Shown piece by piece: positions 49,711 through 59,919 of a stretch of 64,000 nt of DNA. The stretch is taken from NCBI RefSeq assembly GCF_016629525.1, contig NZ_AP024269.1, forward strand, positions 310,001-374,000. The letters are read 5' to 3'. The notes under the pieces are model-generated. The model saw only the letters and a program-made list of their open reading frames with translations, was not told the DNA's origin and searched no databases. A program made the position numbers and the translations under genes. The DNA comes from Kaistia sp. 32K. Lineage in GTDB: Bacteria; Pseudomonadota; Alphaproteobacteria; Rhizobiales; Kaistiaceae. How positions within the stretch are numbered: position 1 is the first letter of the stretch; each line of letters opens with the position of its first letter.

Positions 49711-51525
49711 TCAGGCGTCGGTCGGCTTGTCGGCCGGGAGCGGCGGCGGGTCGGGCGCTTCACGACGCAGGAGTCTTGCCGCGAAGGCCGGCAGCGGTCC
49801 GAACAGGGATGCCGGTGTGGTGCCGGGCGCGGCGAGGGCGGGTGTCGGCTCTGCTGTTTCGGTAGGCGCCGGTTCAACCGGGTGGGCGGCGACGCTCGCG
49901 GCGGGGATCGGGGCCGGCTGCGGCGCGGGGCGGGATCTCGCCTTCCAGCGGCGCTGCCATTTTCGCGCCGCGTAGCGGATGCGAAGCCAGACGAGCGGCC
50001 ACGGCACGCCGGGCAGCAGCGACAGCGCCAGCAGGGTCGCCACGCCGCAGACCATGCCGATCAGGCCGGAGAGCCCGACCGGCAGGCCGAACCAGCCCGT
50101 CGGCCCCAATACCGTCGGCGTGACCGTTCCCATGCCGAGGAAGCGGCCGGCGACCTCGGGCGCGAAGCGCGCGAGCAGCACGTTGGCGACGGTCAGCCAC
50201 AGCCCGACCGCGATGGCCGCGACCGCGGCGAGCGGTGTGGCGCGCCGCATGCGCCAGCCGACGAGCAGCAGCGGCGCGAGGCTGGCCGCCGAGACCGACA
50301 GCGCGACGCCCGCCAGCATGGCGATGCTGCCGATGGAAAGGCGGTTCATGCCGAGGATGGCGGCGGTGATCAAAAGGATGCCGAGCCGGGTGATGAAGAT
50401 GCGCCGCCCCGCCGGTACCCGCCGCTCGATGAAAGCGCCGTAGAGATCATTACCGATCGTCGTCGCGGCGGTGGCGAGCCCCATGGATATGGCGATCAGC
50501 GAGGCGGCGAGCAGGCCGCCGATCAGGAGCACCGCCGGCATAGCGGAAAGCCCGACCCGGTCCGGGAAATTGACGACGAGGCCGAGGGGATCGAGCGTTG
50601 CCTCGATGCCGGCCAGCCGGCCATAGACGGCGTAGCTCGGCGCCGCCAGCAGGATGACCGCCGCGATGGCGATGCCGGCGACGAGATTGCGCCGGGCGGG
50701 CGGCTGCCGCGACGTCGACCAGGCCGGGAAGATCAGCGTCGGCATCGCCGCGACGCCGGCGACCAGCGAGATGGCGAAGGCGGTGATCACCAGGTCGGGG
50801 ATGCGCGTCGCGCTCGAAAGCGACTCGGGCTCGGCCAGCCCGATCCACGGCATCGGCAGCCAGCTCTCGCCGAGCGAGACCGCCGCCACCGGCACCAGAT
50901 AGGAGAGCGCCACGATCGGTCCGAGGACGGCCGCGATGGCGATGGCCGCGCGAAGACCGCCGATGACGCAGCCGAGCGTGGCGAGGCCGAGGAGGATGTC
51001 CTCGGCGAGCTGCGGCCGCAGGCCGAGCATGCGCCCGGCCACCGTGCCGGCGAGGGACGCCTCCGCCGCCAGCAGCGGCAGCAGCGTCAGCAGGACGGCG
51101 ACGGCGGAAAGCGCCCGGACCGGGGTCCCGAACCGCGTGCCGAGCGCCTCGGCCAGCGTTGTCGCGTGCAGGCTGCGGGCCGCCGGCGCGACGACGAGGA
51201 CGGCCAGCGCAAGGCCGATGACGAAGGCGGCGATCAGGACCAGTCCGCGCGCGCCGCCAAGCGCGGTGCCGACCGGGGCTGCGGCAAGCACGATCGCCGA
51301 CAGCGCCGTGCCGGCGAGGGCCCAGCCGATCGCGGCGGAGGCCAGATTGCCGCCGCGCATGATGTCGCCGAAGTCGAGCGAGCGAAGTCGGACGGCAATC
51401 GCGGCGGCGATCGCCAGCGGGACGATGGGGAACAGGGCGGGCAGCACGGGCCAGGCGCCGAACTGATCCAGCGCCTCGACCAGCGCCAGGCTCGCCAGAA
51501 CGATGACGAGGGCGGTCGCCGCCAT
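49711..51525 (-). CDS. Sodium/solute symporter (SSS)-like membrane protein
   Basis: 604 aa from ATG 51525 (TTG 51552 would add nine residues). About 13 hydrophobic helices, then a Pro/Ala-rich cytoplasmic tail (about 535-604). SSS-like landmarks are AAPAARSLHATTLAEALGTRFG, LTLLPLLAAEASLAGTVAGRML and SMGLATAATTIGNDLYGAFIE, where the unwound Thr/Ser-rich helix could bind Na+. It is divergent enough from characterised members that the substrate cannot be named. Same strand as pip, 15 bp ahead of it. Confidence 0.75.
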   Translation of the reverse strand: MAATALVIVLASLALVEALDQFGAWPVLPALFPIVPLAIAAAIAVRLRSLDFGDIMRGGNLASAAIGWALAGTALSAIVLAAAPVGTALGGARGLVLIAAFVIGLALAVLVVAPAARSLHATTLAEALGTRFGTPVRALSAVAVLLTLLPLLAAEASLAGTVAGRMLGLRPQLAEDILLGLATLGCVIGGLRAAIAIAAVLGPIVALSYLVPVAAVSLGESWLPMPWIGLAEPESLSSATRIPDLVITAFAISLVAGVAAMPTLIFPAWSTSRQPPARRNLVAGIAIAAVILLAAPSYAVYGRLAGIEATLDPLGLVVNFPDRVGLSAMPAVLLIGGLLAASLIAISMGLATAATTIGNDLYGAFIERRVPAGRRIFITRLGILLITAAILGMNRLSIGSIAMLAGVALSVSAASLAPLLLVGWRMRRATPLAAVAAIAVGLWLTVANVLLARFAPEVAGRFLGMGTVTPTVLGPTGWFGLPVGLSGLIGMVCGVATLLALSLLPGVPWPLVWLRIRYAARKWQRRWKARSRPAPQPAPIPAASVAAHPVEPAPTETAEPTPALAAPGTTPASLFGPLPAFAARLLRREAPDPPPLPADKPTDA

Positions 51526-51607
51526 TGTCCCGAGACGCACTTCTCCGACCAATTCAGCCTCTTCCTGCCCGTTCGACGGCCGATCGGACAGGAGCGGCTC
51601 TTCCTTG

Positions 51608-52897
51608 TCAACGATGGTTTCCCACGACCTCCGTGACGACCGGAGTTTTGGCGGATCGACGCGGCGAGGCCGCCTGCGGCCGGATCAGCCGGCCGGCCTC
51701 GCGCTCGAAGGTCTTCACGCCGCGTTTGAAGCCCATCAGGGGCTGGGCGATCTCGGCGACGGCATGGGCCGGGTCGGTGGCGTCCATCACGACCATGTCG
51801 GCGGCGTTGCCGACCGCGATGCCGTAATCGGTGCAGCGCATCAGCCGCGCGGCGGATCCCGTCACCATGTCGAGGCAGCAGAGCATGTCCGCCCGGCGGC
51901 CGAGCTGGGCGACATTGGCATAGAGGTTGGCGATCCGGTTGAGAGAACCGTCGCCGAACGGGGTGAACGGGTTCAGCACATTGTTGGTCGCGAGCGAGCA
52001 GGTGACGCCGAGTTCCGCCAGCCGATGCGCCGGCGCCACGCCGCGCGGCACGCTGTGCTCATGCTTTCGCCCCATCAGATAGAGATCCGTCGCCGGCAGG
52101 ACGGTGACGGCGATGCCGGCGGCGGCTAGTTTCTGCCCGATCGCGGTCAGCGTTACCGGTGGAATTGCCGAAAGCTTGGTCACATGCCCGACCGCGACGC
52201 GCCCGCCCCAGCCGGTCCGTTCGGTCGCCGCGATGACGGCGTCGAGATGCATCCAGCCGGGGTCGAGGTCGAAATCGAGGTGAAAGTCGATGTCGAGATC
52301 GAATTCCCGGGCGATGGCGAAGATGCGGTCGACATGGCCTTCGGGATCGGTGTCGGTATAGGGACAGCCGCCGATCGCGTCGGCCCCGGCCTCGCAGGCG
52401 GCGAAGAGCAGCGCCTCGGCGCCGGGATCGTTGAAGAGCCCCTCCTGCGGAAACACGCAGAGTTCGAGATCGACCGCCCAGGCATAGTCCCGTTTCAGCC
52501 GGCGGAGCGCCTGGAACGAGCGCAGCCCGATGCGCGGATCGATCTCGACATGGGTCCGGATGCGCATGGTTCCCTGCAGGATCGCCTTCACCAGCGTCCG
52601 TTCGGCGCGGGCATGGACGTCGTCCTCGCTGAAGTCCCGCTTCAGCCGCGAGACTTCGGCGATCGCCTCGCCGAGCGCGCCGTCAGCCGAGCAGCGGTCG
52701 AGGATGCAGGATTTGTCGAGATGGATATGGCTGTCGACGAAGCCGGGCAGCACCAGCCGGTCGCCGGCCGTCTCGCTGCGCCGGGCGGGCCCGAGATCCC
52801 TGCCGATCGCCGCGATGACGCCGTCGACGACGCCGATGTCGAAGGAGCCGCGGCCCTGCTCGGGCAGGCGGGCGTTGCGCAGGACGAGGTCGAACAT
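51608..52897 (-). CDS. Amidohydrolase (cytosine deaminase-like)
   Basis: 429 aa metal-dependent hydrolase. N-terminal sandwich FDLVLRNARLPEQGRGSFDIGVVDGVIAAIG; HxH metal site in GFVDSHIHLDKSCIL; a third His in HLDFDLDPGW, a fourth in VAVGHVTKLSA; ATNNVLNPFTPFGDGS near the active-site Asp region. The pattern is that of CodA/isopropylammelide-type deaminases acting on cyclic amidines or ureides. The final Asp-type ligand of classical enzymes appears replaced by ATNN, seen in some relatives. ATG 52897 follows no strong ribosome site. A transporter (49711) lies downstream on the same strand 82 bp away and might import its substrate. Confidence 0.85.
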   Translation of the reverse strand: MFDLVLRNARLPEQGRGSFDIGVVDGVIAAIGRDLGPARRSETAGDRLVLPGFVDSHIHLDKSCILDRCSADGALGEAIAEVSRLKRDFSEDDVHARAERTLVKAILQGTMRIRTHVEIDPRIGLRSFQALRRLKRDYAWAVDLELCVFPQEGLFNDPGAEALLFAACEAGADAIGGCPYTDTDPEGHVDRIFAIAREFDLDIDFHLDFDLDPGWMHLDAVIAATERTGWGGRVAVGHVTKLSAIPPVTLTAIGQKLAAAGIAVTVLPATDLYLMGRKHEHSVPRGVAPAHRLAELGVTCSLATNNVLNPFTPFGDGSLNRIANLYANVAQLGRRADMLCCLDMVTGSAARLMRCTDYGIAVGNAADMVVMDATDPAHAVAEIAQPLMGFKRGVKTFEREAGRLIRPQAASPRRSAKTPVVTEVVGNHR

Positions 52898-53135
52898 CGT
52901 GCGGGCTCCAAGGCCTGATATGCGGCAGCCGGACACAAGGCGGGATTTCCGGCTGCCGGGTTCTCCCAAGCAAGTCCCGCGCCATGACCGGGCGTCCGGA
53001 CAGCGAGGGTTCCGCAAAGGGCGGGCGCGGCCGGTTGTGCCGGATGGCCCCTATCGAAAGAAAGTTGCGGCCGGCGCGGGCGCAACGGAAGATGCGCGGC
53101 AGGGGCTGCCGATTCTGTCGGCTCGGGGAGGCGAC

Positions 53136-53828
53136 ATGCAGACTTTCGTGAGCGATCCGGCGCTGATGTTTCTGGCCCTGATCGCGCTCTACAGCCCGCT
53201 GGCGGCGCTTTCGTCCTATTTGCCGGTGGTCGGCCCCTACAGCCAGAAGGACCAGCTCCGGCTGGCCCTCGGCCTGTTTCGCAATGTGGCGATCTTCGTG
53301 CTCGCGGCGATCTGGATCGGCGAGCCGCTGCTGCGCCTGCTCGGCATCAGCACGGCGGCGCTGTCGATGACGGGCGGCATCGCACTTCTCTACGCCGGCA
53401 TTCCGATGATGCGCGGGATTGACGAAGTCGTGCCGGAGCAAGCCGCCGCCGCCATGCCGGATGCGTCCGGGACCGTGGAGAACTGGCGGTCGGTCCTGTT
53501 CACGCCGCTGACGTTTCCGCTGACCGTCGGCGGCACCACTTTCGGCCTGATCGTCGCCTTCGCGTCGCGGGGCAACGGCGTGGCGGATGAATTGCGCTTC
53601 ACCGTCGCAGGCCTCGCCTATGCGGTCGTCACCAGCGTCACCCTCTACGCCGCCGGCCATCTTCACCGCCGCGTTTCGCCGCGGATGCGGATCATCCTCT
53701 CGCGCGTGGCAGGCATCCTTCTGACGGCGATCGCCGTAACGCTCCTCGCCAATGGCGGGACGCAGCTGGTCGTTGCGACGCTTCGCGAACTGGGCGTTCT
53801 GGGGCCAGGGATCGTCCCGGCCATCTAG
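53136..53828 (+). CDS. MarC family integral membrane protein
   Basis: 230 aa, six helices. Typical segments: LALIALYSPLAALSSYLPVVGPY, LALGLFRNVAIFVLAAIWIGEPLLRLLGIS, LSMTGGIALLYAGIPMM, SVLFTPLTFPLTVGGTTFGLIVAFAS and RIILSRVAGILLTAIAVTLLANGG. The family was once linked to antibiotic resistance, but its transport role is unproven. GGGGAGG lies six bases before ATG 53136. Transcribed alone; divergent from the amidohydrolase. Confidence 0.9.
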   Translation: MQTFVSDPALMFLALIALYSPLAALSSYLPVVGPYSQKDQLRLALGLFRNVAIFVLAAIWIGEPLLRLLGISTAALSMTGGIALLYAGIPMMRGIDEVVPEQAAAAMPDASGTVENWRSVLFTPLTFPLTVGGTTFGLIVAFASRGNGVADELRFTVAGLAYAVVTSVTLYAAGHLHRRVSPRMRIILSRVAGILLTAIAVTLLANGGTQLVVATLRELGVLGPGIVPAI

Positions 53829-54033
53829 GCCGATCAAGTTCTTTCACGGCTTCGGCAGTATTGGCCTCAGGCCCGCGTTGTCGGAGCGAGAGTGTGCGGG
53901 CATGATCGAGTGGAAGAGGAAGCTGCCGGCACAATGGTACGATTTGACTAGACTTGGGACACCTTGCTCATGCCTCCCTCGCGCGAAGAGGGCATAAGAA
54001 TTCCTAGCCTGCTGCATTCTGGGGGGAAATGAT

Positions 54034-55467
54034 ATGGCATCGGCGACGACGGGGAAGCTGTCTCTCGGGGCGTTGACCGCGATGGTCGTCGGCTCGATGG
54101 TCGGGGCGGGTATCTTCAATCTGCCGGGGCGGTTTGGTTCGGCCACCGGGCCGTTTGGCGCCATCATCGCCTGGCTGATCGCCGGAACCGGCATGTACAT
54201 GCTGGCCCGGGTGTTCCAGGCGCTGGCCGAAAAGCGCCCCGACATCGATTCCGGCGTGTTCGCTTATGCGAAGGCCGGCTTCGGCGACTATATGGGCTTC
54301 CTGTCGGCCTTCGGCTACTGGCTCGGTAGCTGCCTCGGCAACGTCTTCTACTGGGTGCTGATCGGCTCCACCCTCGGTCGCTTCTTCCCGGAAATCTTCG
54401 GCGACGGCAGCGCACCCACCGCCATCATCGTCTCGCTGGCCGGCGTGTGGCTGTTCCACTTCATGATCCTGCGCGGCGTCGAGCAGGCGGCCTTCGTCAA
54501 CACCATCGTCACCATCGCGAAGATCGTGCCGATCCTTGTGGCTGTTCTCGGCATGGTCTTCTTCTTCAACTACGCGCAGTTCTCGGAGAACTTCTTCGGT
54601 GGCATCGGCATGCCGGAGAAGACGCTGGTTGCGCAGGTGCGCGACACGATGCTGATCACCGTGTTCGTCTTCCTCGGCATCGAAGGCGCGAGTGTCTATT
54701 CGCGCTTCGCCAAGAAGCGCTCGGATGTCGGCAGCGCGACGATCCTGGGCTTTGTCGGCGTGACCGGCCTGATGGTCGCCATTACGCTGCTGCCCTATGC
54801 CAACATGCCCCGCGCGACGATCGCGGGCGTCAGCAATCCTTCGCTCGCCGGCGTGCTCGAAGTGGTGGTCGGCCATTGGGGCGCGGTGTTCATCTCGATC
54901 GGCGTGCTGATCTCGGTGCTCGGCGCCTATCTGGCCTGGTCGCTGATCTGCGCGGAGGTTCTGTTCGCCGCCGCCAAGTCGCAGGACATGCCGAAGCTCT
55001 TCGCCGCGCAGAACGGCAACCGGGTCCCTGCCAACGCGCTGTGGCTGACCAATATCGTCGTGTCGCTGTTCATCATCTCGACCTACTGGTCGCGGGATGC
55101 GTTCAACTTCATGCTCGACATGACCAGCGTGACGGCGCTGCTGCCCTATCTGCTCGTCGCGGGCTACGGCGTGCTGCTCGCCCGCAGCGGCAAGGGCTAT
55201 GAATCCACCCCGAGCGAGCGCCGACGCGACCAGATCTTTGCCTGGATCGCCGTCTTCTACACGCTCGTCATGTTCGTCGCCGCCGGGCTCAAATACGTGC
55301 TGCTCGTGGCGGTGTTGTTCGTGCCGGGCACCATTCTCTACGTCTGGGCCCGCCGCGAGCAGAATGCCCGCCTCTTCACCCCGACAGAACTCGTCGTCTT
55401 CGCCGTCACGGTGGTCGCTGGCCTCATCGGGACCTACGGCCTGCTGACCGGCACCATCACACCTTGA
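54034..55467 (+). CDS. arcD: Arginine/ornithine antiporter
   Basis: 477 aa APC-family transporter with about 12-13 helices. Start ATG 54034, after GGGGGGAAATGAT. The APC binding motif is [57 protein letters not shown] and [19 protein letters not shown] are ArcD/basic-amino-acid-antiporter features. It exchanges arginine for ornithine in the arginine deiminase pathway. The arcA gene follows 19 bp later. It is a two-gene operon ended by a terminator; arcB and arcC are not present. Confidence 0.93.
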   Translation: MASATTGKLSLGALTAMVVGSMVGAGIFNLPGRFGSATGPFGAIIAWLIAGTGMYMLARVFQALAEKRPDIDSGVFAYAKAGFGDYMGFLSAFGYWLGSCLGNVFYWVLIGSTLGRFFPEIFGDGSAPTAIIVSLAGVWLFHFMILRGVEQAAFVNTIVTIAKIVPILVAVLGMVFFFNYAQFSENFFGGIGMPEKTLVAQVRDTMLITVFVFLGIEGASVYSRFAKKRSDVGSATILGFVGVTGLMVAITLLPYANMPRATIAGVSNPSLAGVLEVVVGHWGAVFISIGVLISVLGAYLAWSLICAEVLFAAAKSQDMPKLFAAQNGNRVPANALWLTNIVVSLFIISTYWSRDAFNFMLDMTSVTALLPYLLVAGYGVLLARSGKGYESTPSERRRDQIFAWIAVFYTLVMFVAAGLKYVLLVAVLFVPGTILYVWARREQNARLFTPTELVVFAVTVVAGLIGTYGLLTGTITP

Positions 55468-55486
55468 ATGGAAGGATAGTCACATC

Positions 55487-56731
55487 ATGGCCAATGAAAT
55501 CCAGTTCGGTGTCCATTCCGAAGTCGGTCAACTCCGCAAGGTGCTGGTCTGTGCACCCGGTCGCGCGCATCAGCGCCTGACGCCGAGCAATTGCGACGAC
55601 CTGCTGTTCGACGACGTGCTCTGGGTCGACAACGCCAAGCGCGACCACTTCGACTTCATCACCAAGATGCGCGACCGCGGCGTCGAAGTGCTGGAAATGC
55701 ACAATCTCCTCGCCGAGACGGTGGCGATCCCGGAAGCGAAGAAGTGGATCCTCGACAACCAGGTCGTGCCGAACCAGGTCGGCCTCGGCCTCGTCGACGA
55801 AGTGCGCTCCTATCTCGAGGGGCTCACGAACCGCGAGCTGGCCGAGACGCTGATCGGTGGCCTGTCGACGGCGGAGTTCCCCGAGACGCATGGCGGCGAG
55901 ATGCTGAAGCTCGTGCGCGAGGCCGCCGGCGTCAACGAATATCTGCTGCCGCCGCTGCCGAACACACTCTACACGCGCGACACCAGTTGCTGGATCTATG
56001 GCGGCGTCACGCTGAACCCGCTCTACTGGCCGGCCCGGCACGAAGAGACGATCCTCACCACCTCGATCTACAAGTTCCATCCCGAATTCGCCGGCAAGGT
56101 GAACGTATGGTGGGGCGATCCGACCGAGGATCACGGGCTTGCCACCTTCGAGGGCGGCGACGTCATGCCGATCGGCAAGGGCAATGTCCTGATCGGCATG
56201 AGCGAGCGCACCTCGCGCCAGGCCATCAGCCAGGTGGCGCAGGCCCTGTTCGAGAAAGGGGCGGCGGAGCGTGTCATCGTCGCGGCGATGCCGAAGCTGC
56301 GTGCCGCCATGCATCTCGACACCGTCTTCACTTTCGCCGATCGCGACTGCGTGCTGCTCTATCCCGATATCGTCAACGGTATCGGCGCCTTCTCCTACCG
56401 TCCGGACGGCAAGGGCGGACTGGAACTGCACAAGGACAAGGGCACCTTTGTCGAGACCGTGCGCGACGCGCTTGGCCTCAAGAAGATGCGTGTCGTCGAG
56501 ACGGGTGGCAACGACTACATGCGTGAGCGCACGCAGTGGGATTCGGGCGCCAACCTCGTCTGCGCGTCGCCCGGCGTCGTCTACGCCTATGACCGCAACA
56601 CCTACACCAACACGCTGCTGCGCAAGGAAGGCATCGAGGTCATCACCATCACCGGCGCCGAGCTCGGCCGCGGCCGGGGCGGCGGCCACTGCATGACCTG
56701 CCCGATCTCGCGCGACGCCGTCGACTACTAG
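55487..56731 (+). CDS. arcA: Arginine deiminase
   Basis: 414 aa, normal length. Substrate and catalytic motifs: [66 protein letters not shown] and the nucleophile Cys402 in [13 protein letters not shown]. It converts arginine to citrulline and ammonia in the cytoplasm, giving acid resistance by ammonia and, with ArcB/ArcC, ATP under oxygen limitation. Those partners are not in this window, so the citrulline may be used elsewhere or ammonia release is the main benefit. GGAAGG is well placed before ATG. Followed by a terminator. Confidence 0.97.
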   Translation: MANEIQFGVHSEVGQLRKVLVCAPGRAHQRLTPSNCDDLLFDDVLWVDNAKRDHFDFITKMRDRGVEVLEMHNLLAETVAIPEAKKWILDNQVVPNQVGLGLVDEVRSYLEGLTNRELAETLIGGLSTAEFPETHGGEMLKLVREAAGVNEYLLPPLPNTLYTRDTSCWIYGGVTLNPLYWPARHEETILTTSIYKFHPEFAGKVNVWWGDPTEDHGLATFEGGDVMPIGKGNVLIGMSERTSRQAISQVAQALFEKGAAERVIVAAMPKLRAAMHLDTVFTFADRDCVLLYPDIVNGIGAFSYRPDGKGGLELHKDKGTFVETVRDALGLKKMRVVETGGNDYMRERTQWDSGANLVCASPGVVYAYDRNTYTNTLLRKEGIEVITITGAELGRGRGGGHCMTCPISRDAVDY

Positions 56732-56751
56732 TCGCGTTTCGAGCGAAGTGG

Positions 56752-56783
56752 AGCCCGCCCCGCAAGGGCGGGCTTTTCGTTTC
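56752..56783 (+). terminator. Terminator of the arcD-arcA operon
   Basis: Stem AGCCCGCCC/GGGCGGGCT with loop CGCAA, followed by TTTTCGTTT on the plus strand, 21 bp after the arcA stop. Confidence 0.85.
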
Positions 56784-56926
56784 CGGGGGCATCTGACGCG
56801 CGTTCAAAACTCTGTCCGCAACGGTTGCGCTGGGCCGCTTTGTCGCGCATGGATGGCTCCATCAGACGAGACGTCGATCGGCTCTACTTCACCGCCGGTC
56901 CGTCCAACCGGGAAGACATCCGCACG

Positions 56927-58393
56927 ATGCGTTGGCTGCTGCGCAACCTGAAGCGAGCGATCGCGCTCGTCGTCGTCATTCTCCTGACGCTGCTCGCTGC
57001 GCGCATCTACGAGACGCAGCGCGGCCTGCCGCTGGCGCTCTGGCACACCCATGTGCCGCACGAGATGACGGCGAAGCAGATGGAGAAGGCGATCTGGCCC
57101 GACTACACCCGGACGGAAAACGCGATCTTCGACGACATCCGCGACGAGGTGACGGCCAAGCTCCCCGCCGAGCAGAAGGTCGCTTCCAATCGCTATTTCG
57201 CGGATAGCCCGGTCAATCCCGAGAGTTTCAAGCAGGACTGGAACCGCTCGGTCATCCTGCAGCCCGAGGGGACGCCGGTGGGCGCCGTGGTGCTGCTGCA
57301 CGGCCTGACGGATTCGCCCTACAGCCTCCGTCACATCGCCGAGCGCTATCGCGATCGCGGCTTTGTCGCCGTCCTCATCCGCCTTCCCGGCCACGGCACC
57401 GTCCCGGCCGGGTTGACCGCCGTCGACTGGGAGGACTGGATGGCGGCGACGCGGCTCGCGGTCCGCGAGGCCAAGCGGCTCAGCGGGGCCGAGGCGCCGC
57501 TGCATCTCGTCGGCTATTCGAATGGCGGCGCGCTGGCGCTGATGTATGCGCTCGATGCCGTCGAGGACCCGTCGCTGGCGCGTCCCGACCGGCTGGTCCT
57601 GCTGTCGCCGATGGTCGGCGTCACGCGGTTCGCGCGCTTCGCGGGGCTTGCCGGCCTGCCGGCCATTCTTCCCGCCTTTGCCAAGACGGCCTGGCTCGGC
57701 CGGCCGCCGGAATTCAACCCGTTCAAGTACAATTCATTCCCGGTCAACGCCGCCCGGCAGTCGCATCTCCTGTCGTCGACGCTGCAGGAGCGCATCGCCC
57801 GCCTGGCGCGCGAAGGGAAGCTCGGCGGCCTCGCGCCGGTGCTGACCTTCCAGTCCGTCGTCGACTTCACCGTCTCGACGCAGGCGATCATCGCGGCGCT
57901 CTATGACCAGCTGCCGGCCAATGGCAGCGAGCTGGTGCTGTTCGACATCAACCGCAATGCCAAGCTCGGTCCGTTGCTGAACGCGTCGACCGACACCGTG
58001 CTTTCGCGCGTCCTGCCGCCAGCCGAGCGGCGCTACCGGACGACCGTCATCGCCAATGCCTCGGCGGACGAGAGCGAGGTGGTGGCGCGCACCGTCGAGG
58101 CCGGCCAGACCGCCGAGCAGACGACGCGGCTGGGGCTCGACTATCCGCACGACGTCTATTCGCTGTCGCATGTGGCGCTGCCGTTCCCGGTCGATGACGG
58201 TCTCTACGGCACGGAACCGGATCCGGCGGACGATTTCGGCATCAATCTCGGCGCCATCGCCTCGCGCGGCGAGCGGGGCACGCTCCTCGTCGGCCTCGAC
58301 ACGCTGATGCGGATCTCGTCGAACCCGTTCTATCCCTATCTGATCGAACGGGTGGAAGCGCTGATGCAGCCAGCGGCGACGCCATCGCCCTGA
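56927..58393 (+). CDS. Membrane-anchored alpha/beta hydrolase
   Basis: 488 aa. N-terminal anchor RAIALVVVILLTLLAARIYE, then a variable region (60-145) and an alpha/beta fold: oxyanion HG in VLLHGLTDSPYS, LIRLPGHGTVPAGL, nucleophile in HLVGYSNGGALALMYAL (GxSxG), catalytic Asp/His expected late (VYSLSHVALPF). It looks like a lipase/esterase facing the periplasm; the substrate is unknown. The frame opens at 56825 but MRWLLRNLKRA at 56927 gives the proper anchor. The preceding arc operon ends in a terminator, so this gene has its own promoter. Convergent with gltS. Confidence 0.85.
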   Translation: MRWLLRNLKRAIALVVVILLTLLAARIYETQRGLPLALWHTHVPHEMTAKQMEKAIWPDYTRTENAIFDDIRDEVTAKLPAEQKVASNRYFADSPVNPESFKQDWNRSVILQPEGTPVGAVVLLHGLTDSPYSLRHIAERYRDRGFVAVLIRLPGHGTVPAGLTAVDWEDWMAATRLAVREAKRLSGAEAPLHLVGYSNGGALALMYALDAVEDPSLARPDRLVLLSPMVGVTRFARFAGLAGLPAILPAFAKTAWLGRPPEFNPFKYNSFPVNAARQSHLLSSTLQERIARLAREGKLGGLAPVLTFQSVVDFTVSTQAIIAALYDQLPANGSELVLFDINRNAKLGPLLNASTDTVLSRVLPPAERRYRTTVIANASADESEVVARTVEAGQTAEQTTRLGLDYPHDVYSLSHVALPFPVDDGLYGTEPDPADDFGINLGAIASRGERGTLLVGLDTLMRISSNPFYPYLIERVEALMQPAATPSP

Positions 58394-58425
58394 GCGGGAG
58401 ACGGCGTCCCATTGGCGGCCCAATG

Positions 58426-59640
58426 TCAGCGGACGAAGAAGCCGATGACGATGGCGTTGGCGATGTCGATGAAGAAGGCCGAGACCAGCGGCAGGATGAT
58501 GAAGGCCATCGGCGCCGCGCCATGCACCTTGGTGACGGCGGTCATGTTGGCGATCGCCGTCGGCGTCGCGCCGAGGCTGATGCCGCTGAAGCCGGACGAG
58601 ATGACCGCCGCCTCGTAATTGCGGCCCATGGCCGGGAAGACGACGAACAGCATGTAGAGCACGGCGGCGATCGTCTGGAGGCCGAGGACCAGCACCAGCG
58701 AAGGGCCGAGGCCGCCGAGCGTCCAGAGCTGCATGCTCATCAGCGACATGGCGAGGAAGACGTTCAGCGACAGATCGGAAATGAGCGCCAGCGCGCGGGT
58801 GCGGGTCGGCCAGTGCATGGCCGGCATCAGGCGGGGCAGGGTGTTGGTCAGCACGATCGCCACCAGCAGGCAGGCGACGAAGAGCGGCAGCCGGATGCCG
58901 AACTCGGTGAAGATCTCGTCGAGCGCATAGCCCAGCAGCACCGCGACGTTCAGGACCAGGATGGTCCGCAGCAGGCTGATATGGCTGACGTCGTCGCCGT
59001 CGGAGGCGTCTTTCTCCTTCGGCAGGCCGATCATCGGGCGGGCGCCCGTCGGGCCGCTCAGTCCGTAGCGCGAGATGAGGAGCCGGGCGACCGGGCCGCC
59101 GACAAGGCTCGCGACCACGAGGCCGAGCGTCGCCGCCGCGATGCCGACCTCCATGGCGTTCACCAGGCCGAACTTCTGCGTGATCATCGGCGCCCAGGCG
59201 ATCGTCGTGCCGTGACCGCCGATCAACGACGCCGATCCGAGCAGGACGGTGATGCCCTCCGGCAGCCCGAGCACGGCGACGCTGCCGGCGGCGATCAGGT
59301 TCTGGATGACGAGGAAGACGAGCGTGAGCAGCAGCAGCACGAGCAGCGGCTTGCCGCCCGCGAGCAGGTCGTCCAGCCGCGCGTTGAGGCCGATGCCGGT
59401 GAAGAAATAGAGCAGCAGCAGGTCGCGGGCGCCGAGATCGAACGAGATCGTGGTGTCGAAGAAGCGGTAGGCGCACAGCGTGGCAAGCGCCGCGAGCAGG
59501 CCGCCGGTCACCGCCTCCGGGATGTTCCAGCGCCGCAGCGGCGCAATCGAGTGATTGAGGCCCGTGCCGACGAAGAACACGACGATCGCGATCGTCAGGC
59601 TGAGGAATCCTGGAACTGCAACGGTCGTCACGTTTGCCAA
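58426..59640 (-). CDS. gltS: Sodium/glutamate symporter
   Basis: 404 aa with about 12 helices in two inverted halves. Family landmarks: VVFFVGTGLNHSIAPLRRWNIPEAVTGGLLAA, LLLLYFFTGIGLNARLDDLL, SLIGGHGTTIAWAPMI (the re-entrant GG-G loop), and SSGFSGISLGATPTAIANM for the second half. It imports glutamate with Na+. The start is TTG 59640 (MANVTTVAVPG) or GTG 59631; both have weak ribosome sites. Divergent from an AraC regulator 280 bp away, which may control it. Confidence 0.92.
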   Translation of the reverse strand: MANVTTVAVPGFLSLTIAIVVFFVGTGLNHSIAPLRRWNIPEAVTGGLLAALATLCAYRFFDTTISFDLGARDLLLLYFFTGIGLNARLDDLLAGGKPLLVLLLLTLVFLVIQNLIAAGSVAVLGLPEGITVLLGSASLIGGHGTTIAWAPMITQKFGLVNAMEVGIAAATLGLVVASLVGGPVARLLISRYGLSGPTGARPMIGLPKEKDASDGDDVSHISLLRTILVLNVAVLLGYALDEIFTEFGIRLPLFVACLLVAIVLTNTLPRLMPAMHWPTRTRALALISDLSLNVFLAMSLMSMQLWTLGGLGPSLVLVLGLQTIAAVLYMLFVVFPAMGRNYEAAVISSGFSGISLGATPTAIANMTAVTKVHGAAPMAFIILPLVSAFFIDIANAIVIGFFVR

Positions 59641-59919
59641 TACCTGTCTTGTTGGCCTTTGGGGCCTTGGATCGTGGAGGGCGCTCGGCGGCGCTCGCAG
59701 GGCGGGTGAACCGAATCAATCTCGCCTCCGCAAGACCTACACGGCCGATCCATTCCTGGCGATTTCGAAAATGCCGGGGTTCACGCGTCGCTGGGACATC
59801 GCCCCTTTCGAGCTATTCCAGTCTTGACCCAGATCAATTGTCACCTGCCGTCCGTATTGATAAAAGCAGTCCTTGGGGCTGACGTAAGGTTTGAGCGCGG
59901 AGGCGGCGGGGGCCCCACC

